In this document: positions 60,170 through 64,000 of the stretch, piece after piece
Layout of the letters: each line of letters starts with the position of its first letter
Numbering within the stretch: the first letter of the stretch is position 1
DNA from: Bacteroidales bacterium UBA3743
GTDB lineage: Bacteria > Bacteroidota > Bacteroidia > Bacteroidales > Paludibacteraceae
Reading direction: 5' to 3'
Length of the DNA: 64,000 nt
Assembly: GCA_002371265.1 (NCBI GenBank)
Contig: DFGT01000032.1
Coordinates: forward strand, 83,878-147,877
The notes under the pieces: model-generated
The model's database searches: none
What the model was told of the DNA's origin: nothing
What the model saw: the letters and a program-made list of their open reading frames with translations, nothing else
Program-made: the position numbers and the translations under genes

Positions 60170-61378
60170 TTACCATTCGACAACTTGATTTAAGAAATCA
60201 ATGATATTTAAGTGGGTTATTCCGTTTCTACTCATATCTATTGAATCCGCACTTATCACATATTTAGGATAATTGTTTCGTATAGACTCAAGATTACCAA
60301 ATTCCCTATCAACATCATGTTCCGTGATTAAATATGCCACTTGTATATATATTGTTTTGTCAGCTTTCGTACATACAAAATCAATTTCTGCATCATTAAG
60401 TTTGCCAACATACACATTCCAGCCTCTGGCCACCAACTCCATATAGACCAAATTTTCACAGACATGACCGATATCCAGCTTGTCGGTTCTACTTAATATT
60501 GTACGAAATCCTAAGTCGACACAATAATATTTCTCAGAAGTCTCAAGGAGCTTCTTTCCCGTTATGTTGTAACGAGGTACAGAATATAAAGCAAACGATT
60601 TTGTGATTGCCTCAATATAAAGCAAAATAGTATCAACACTTGTCTTGACACCCTCGCTCTTAAATTTCTTTACTATGGAATTGGCTGAAAATGTATTTCC
60701 TATATTGTCCACGAAAAATTCAAGCAATTTTCTCAAAAGCACGACATTCTTTATGTCGTTTCTCTCTACCACATCTTTCAAAACAATTGTTTCATATAAA
60801 TCAGAAAGATAAACATTCCTCGCGTCATCATCATTAAAAACGAATCTTTGGGGAAAGCCTCCATATTTTAAGAAATCAGCAAATAATTTTTCATCAGATA
60901 TTGCGACTCCTTCATTTTTGTAGTATTGCTTGGCTTCTGCAAAAGAGAAAGGAAAAACATTGAAAGAGACATATCTTCCACGTAGGTTTGTAGCCAATTC
61001 ACCAGAAAGCAATCTGGAATTTGAACCTGTAATATATATATCACAGTCAAAATCTACTCTGAAGGAATTGATTGCCTCTTCCCAATTTTTGACCTCTTGA
61101 ATTTCATCAAAAAACAGATATGCTTTTCCATCACATTCCGACTGCCACTGACAAACATATTTATATAAGTTATCCGCATCCTTTATATGGTCGAATCGTT
61201 TTGACTCATAATTAACACTCAATATTTGCTTTTGTGAAACTCCACGTTCAAGCAATAGATCTTTTATCTGTGTCAACAACGTGCTTTTTCCGCAACGACG
61301 GACTCCCATAAAGACCTTAATCAAATCCTTATCTATAAAAGGAAGTATCTGTTTTATATAGCTATTTCTACGTATCAT
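60170..61378 (-). CDS. AAA+ ATPase of the AAA_14/DUF4143 type (copy 3)
   Basis: 402 aa from ATG 61378 (ATG 61387 is possible but would leave almost no leader). P-loop GVRRCGKSTLL near residue 27, Walker B YLFFDEIQ, sensor IYITGSNSRLL. A winged-helix-like stretch (ANSIVKKFKSEGVKTSVDTILLYIEAITKSFALYSV) precedes the DUF4143 end with AEIDFVCTK and IYIQVAYL: the nuclease-fold lysine is missing, as in copy 1. The promoter is preceded by a three-unit dyad array at about 41-bp period. Function of the family is not established. Confidence 0.9.
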   Translation of the reverse strand: MIRRNSYIKQILPFIDKDLIKVFMGVRRCGKSTLLTQIKDLLLERGVSQKQILSVNYESKRFDHIKDADNLYKYVCQWQSECDGKAYLFFDEIQEVKNWEEAINSFRVDFDCDIYITGSNSRLLSGELATNLRGRYVSFNVFPFSFAEAKQYYKNEGVAISDEKLFADFLKYGGFPQRFVFNDDDARNVYLSDLYETIVLKDVVERNDIKNVVLLRKLLEFFVDNIGNTFSANSIVKKFKSEGVKTSVDTILLYIEAITKSFALYSVPRYNITGKKLLETSEKYYCVDLGFRTILSRTDKLDIGHVCENLVYMELVARGWNVYVGKLNDAEIDFVCTKADKTIYIQVAYLITEHDVDREFGNLESIRNNYPKYVISADSIDMSRNGITHLNIIDFLNQVVEW

Positions 61379-61394
61379 AAAATTCATTTTGAAA

Positions 61395-61402
61395 CAAAAA
61401 TA
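61395..61402 (-). promoter_or_regulatory. -7 box of DUF4143 ATPase copy 3
   Basis: TATTTTTG on the minus strand (TAnnTTTG), directly beside the first repeat unit, which therefore covers the -33 region. Confidence 0.65.
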
Positions 61403-61404
61403 GC

Positions 61405-61517
61405 AATTTTATCGGTCTCTGGACGTATAAAATTAGAAATTTTACAATTTTATCGGTCTTTGGACGGATAAAATTCAAAAAATTCCAAATTCTTTCTGTC
61501 TTTAGACGGATAAAATT
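61405..61517. repeat. Private dyad-repeat array upstream of DUF4143 ATPase copy 3
   Basis: Three units with the form AATTTTATCGGTC...GAC..ATAAAATT lie at 61405-61434, 61446-61475 and, less complete, 61488-61517. The spacing is about 41 bp (four helical turns). Each unit is itself an inverted repeat. The sequence is unrelated to the arrays of copies 1 and 2. Confidence 0.9.
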
Positions 61518-61679
61518 AGGAAACTATTTGTCTGGCAATAAACACAAACGGAGGACCGATAATAATTTGCGTTTTCCGTTTTCAAATCGTAATTTTGCTC
61601 AAACTTATAAAACCATATAAAAAAACAGAAAGATAGATTAATCTACATATTAATAGATAAAGAAGCGTTTGCTTTAGAG

Positions 61680-61806
61680 TGTCTCAAAATCGCCAAATTT
61701 TAAAACATCTCTACAAAAGTGAATGCCTACGCTATGCGTGGGTATTACTGTAGAGGTGGGGTGTTTGGCGATACCTTGAGACAACGGTAATTTCCCACGC
61801 TTCTTT
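61680..61806 (+). ncRNA. Structured RNA or DNA element upstream of the intact HTH-KAP locus
   Basis: Nested pairings: TGTCTCAA/TTGAGACA (61680-61687 with 61776-61783), ATCGCCAAA/TTTGGCGAT (61689-61697 with 61764-61772) with an ACC bulge, CATCTCTAC/GTAGAGGTG (61706-61714 with 61750-61758), and an apical AATGCCTACGC/GCGTGGGTATT (61722-61746). The apical GCGTGGG (61736-61742) can alternatively pair with CCCACGC outside the stem (61794-61800), followed by TTCTTTT. The same plan recurs at 20707-20929. The HTH gene starts 24 nt after CCCACGC. Confidence 0.65.
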
Positions 61807-61823
61807 TCATAAATCGCCAAAAT

Positions 61824-62045
61824 ATGAAAAGAGAACAAATACACATAGGAAACATGATAGCCTCATTTATGAAGAGTAACGGTATATCTAAATCTGAATT
61901 AGGAAGAAGGATTCCATGTCACAGGACTCATGTCTATGAAATTTTAAACAGTCCAAGTCTGCATTCTCAACAAATCCAACGTATCAGTGAAGTTTTAGAC
62001 CACGATTTCTTTGCAGATCTTAGTGAAAAGATGAAAGAAGTGTAG
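61824..62045 (+). CDS. Small HTH protein of the intact KAP locus
   Basis: 73 aa. One helix-turn-helix (GISKSELGRRIPCHRTHVYEILNSPS, about residues 20-45), of the Cro/CI type, followed by a short acidic-basic tail (HDFFADLSEKMKEV). It is the homologue of the 71-aa protein at 20443-20658. It probably regulates the locus. ATCGCCAAA, the P1b strand of the structured element, recurs at 61813-61821 next to its start codon and could be its operator. Confidence 0.8.
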   Translation: MKREQIHIGNMIASFMKSNGISKSELGRRIPCHRTHVYEILNSPSLHSQQIQRISEVLDHDFFADLSEKMKEV

Positions 62046-62170
62046 TGTAATAGGCTATATGTAGGGTGATTGGCGACGGTATTTCAAAGCAGTTATGTTC
62101 AACATAGTTATCTTGCAAACAATCAAACGGATTTATAGATAGTGGTTGAACATTAAATAAATTAATCAAA

Positions 62171-63910
62171 ATGAAAACAAGTATTACCGATATACCACGC
62201 ATAGGCAAAGGGAATGATGATGAATTCCAAATAGGTTCATACGAAAAAGGTCTGTCGACTTTCATAGAAAACACATCAACCCCCATTACAATCGCATTAC
62301 AAGGAGAATGGGGAAGCGGAAAGACTTCTCTTATGAATGTTCTTCGTGAAAAACTTTGTAATGAAAGTTCATTGTTTCATCCCGTGTGGATAAACACTTG
62401 GGAGTATTCACTGATGTCTAATCCAACAGAAACAATGATGCAGATACTTGGGAAAATGGTGTCTGCGACTTCTGCATATTCCAAGAATAATGGAGATGTT
62501 GCGGAGAATGTGAAAAAAGTATTCGGCACATTTCTAAAATTTGGTGCCAAAGCAGTCATTGATAAAACAGGATTTGATAGTGGTATTGTTGACGAACTTT
62601 GTCAAAGTAGGGACTCTTCTGTTAGTGAATTACGAAATAGTCTTCAAATATCTATTGATAGCGTACTAAAAGAAACAAGGAGAAAAGGGTTCATCTTTTT
62701 TGTAGATGATTTAGATAGAATTGATCCTTCTGTAGCTGTAGAAATATTGGAGTTACTAAAGAACATTTTCACTTTAGAAAATTGTGTGTTTGTTCTTGCT
62801 ATAGACTATGATGTTGTAGTAAAGGGATTAAAACCGAAATTTGGAGAATTGACACTTGCCAATGAACGAGAATTCAGGTCTTTCTTTGATAAGATTATCC
62901 AAGTGCCATTCTCAATGCCAGTTGCCAGATACAATGTAGATTCATATATTGTCAAGCAACTCCTAGAAATAGGTGTTTTGAATGAAACTGACACAAAAGA
63001 TGAAATGTTTGTAGCTTCGTTAGTAAAATCGGAGCAATTAACAATTGGTTGCAATCCTCGATCAATCAAACGTTTTATCAATACGCTATCACTTATAAAA
63101 TGTATAGGAGATGCAACAAATAAGGAAGAAGACCGCAAAGAGGAAAGAGAGCGAAAGCTAGACATTTTTCTAAATATCTCTCTTGTTGGCATGCAAGTCG
63201 CCTATCCTAAGATTTACAACATATTGGCAGCCAATTCAGATTTTGTAAATTGGGATGACAAAGCTCTATCAAAAATGGGTGTCAATATAATAAGTGAGGA
63301 AGAAAGGAATAAGATAAAAGAATCTGAAGAATTTGATGAGACATGGGAACAAGTTCTTTATGCAATATGCCAAACAGATGCCTATTTGAAGCGTTGCGCT
63401 CTTCAAATTTCTCAATTGTTCAACAAAATAAGAGATTCGATATTTGATGTTTACAATAATGATGAAAATCAAATTAGTGAATGCATTGAAAATCAATTGA
63501 GTTTTACCTCTATCACAGGAATTTCCTCAAAAGAACAAGTTCAACAGCCAATGGACAAACGTACAAAAGAGTATAGAAGAGAACTTAAAAGAATTTTATT
63601 AAATAAGGCATTATCTATCCCTGGCGTTGTGAAATCTGAAATTGGCACAGGAAAAAGATTAGATCAATTGGGGGCTTCTCTTTCTTCTGGCAAAGCCGAC
63701 TTCTATTTTACAGATGTGATCCAACAAACCATGCAGATATTCTTGGAATCAGAAAATTCCGAATTCGTAAATGCAATTAGATCCAAATTTAAGTGTGGAT
63801 TCAATGAACATAGGAACATGATCTATTTAGATGTCTACCATTTTCTGACAGAAGATCATGAATCATATGTCGAAAAGGTTATTCAATATTGTCAGGAGAA
63901 CCTAAAATAA
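62171..63910 (+). CDS. KAP-family P-loop NTPase
   Basis: 579 aa. Walker A is GEWGSGKT at 45-52, and Walker B FFVDDLDRIDP lies near 175-185, typical of KAP NTPases (Kidins220/PifA family). TIGCNPRSIKRFINTLSLI near 300 is the conserved Arg-bearing helix of the family. No membrane segment is seen, so it is a cytosolic member. Bacterial KAP proteins such as PifA act in phage exclusion, and others occur in defence loci. It follows the HTH gene by 125 bp; the next gene starts 33 bp downstream. Confidence 0.9.
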   Translation: MKTSITDIPRIGKGNDDEFQIGSYEKGLSTFIENTSTPITIALQGEWGSGKTSLMNVLREKLCNESSLFHPVWINTWEYSLMSNPTETMMQILGKMVSATSAYSKNNGDVAENVKKVFGTFLKFGAKAVIDKTGFDSGIVDELCQSRDSSVSELRNSLQISIDSVLKETRRKGFIFFVDDLDRIDPSVAVEILELLKNIFTLENCVFVLAIDYDVVVKGLKPKFGELTLANEREFRSFFDKIIQVPFSMPVARYNVDSYIVKQLLEIGVLNETDTKDEMFVASLVKSEQLTIGCNPRSIKRFINTLSLIKCIGDATNKEEDRKEERERKLDIFLNISLVGMQVAYPKIYNILAANSDFVNWDDKALSKMGVNIISEEERNKIKESEEFDETWEQVLYAICQTDAYLKRCALQISQLFNKIRDSIFDVYNNDENQISECIENQLSFTSITGISSKEQVQQPMDKRTKEYRRELKRILLNKALSIPGVVKSEIGTGKRLDQLGASLSSGKADFYFTDVIQQTMQIFLESENSEFVNAIRSKFKCGFNEHRNMIYLDVYHFLTEDHESYVEKVIQYCQENLK

Positions 63911-63943
63911 CGACGTTTCATTATTAACTAAAAACATTTTATA

Positions 63944-64000
63944 TGAGTACTAAAGTTTTCAGAATAGAGAGTTCGTTCCACAGAAGAGAGCAATTCCCTA
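63944..64000 (+). CDS. Start of a gene cut by the window end
   Basis: ATG at 63944 opens MSTKVFRIESSFHRREQFP and runs off the window. It lies 33 bp after the KAP gene on the same strand, so it is probably the partner gene of the KAP locus. It does not resemble the UDG-like protein next to the truncated KAP gene. Product unknown. Confidence 0.6.

Noticed and set aside
61405..61517. CRISPR-like repeats upstream of DUF4143 ATPase copy 3
   Set aside because: Only three units with about 11-bp AT-rich linkers; they overlap a promoter and lack spacers of normal length.
61680..61800. Retron msr-msd RNA
   Set aside because: A closing stem and inner hairpins are present, but no reverse transcriptase gene lies in either locus.

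Overview
ORGANISM. The window reads as a Bacteroidales (Bacteroidota) chromosome. The support is: many candidate promoters with the Bacteroidota -7 box TAnnTTTG; type IX secretion (T9SS) genes (a PorE-type lipoprotein, a PorP/SprF-type protein, and a GH16 enzyme with a T9SS sorting tail); Bacteroidota-type lipoproteins; an atypical ParC that sits with radA; and gene order folA-porE-thyA. No rRNA or tRNA gene was recognised. A genus cannot be given from this evidence. LAYOUT. 0-10 kb (mostly minus strand): S41 processing protease, Ala-rich lipoprotein, a 1288-aa MMPL/acyltransferase/methyltransferase fusion, and an operon of a second S41 protease, a sugar-1-phosphate nucleotidyltransferase and an Lrp regulator. 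10-20 kb: secreted GH16 glucanase, a DUF4143 AAA+ ATPase, carB with an attenuator-like leader, a second DUF4143 ATPase. 19-22 kb: accessory islet with a UDG-fold-like protein, a truncated KAP NTPase, a small HTH gene preceded by a structured element, and hicAB. 22-38.6 kb: housekeeping, with parC-tonB-like-radA, an MFS carrier, ompA-porP, trmN6, dnaN-exonuclease and folA-porE-thyA. 39-41 kb: accessory patch with direct repeats, an unknown 285-aa protein and a wrecked RhuM-like gene. 41-46 kb: mlaE-mlaF-hyp-mutL-cobW operon. 46.9-56 kb: outer-membrane barrel, sufS-sufE, a three-gene lipoprotein cluster (FG-GAP, DUF3160, CapA), metA, ispD, vapBC. 56.5-60 kb: recG and a DbpA-like helicase. 60-64 kb: third DUF4143 ATPase and an intact structured-element/HTH/KAP locus whose next gene is cut by the window end. 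MOST INTERESTING. (1) The carB leader has a promoter, a 25-codon leader ORF, a pause-type hairpin, a U-rich tract and an intrinsic terminator that starts 1 nt after the leader stop codon: the architecture of UTP-sensed pyrBI attenuation. (2) Three DUF4143 ATPases each have their own array of dyad repeats (periods 32, 33 and about 41 bp) abutting their promoter; one gene has the same repeats at its 3' end. (3) Two HTH-KAP loci share a long nested hairpin with different but compensating stem sequences and an identical GCGTGGG/CCCACGC distal pairing just before the HTH gene. All of these come from reading the sequence; no search or folding program was run.
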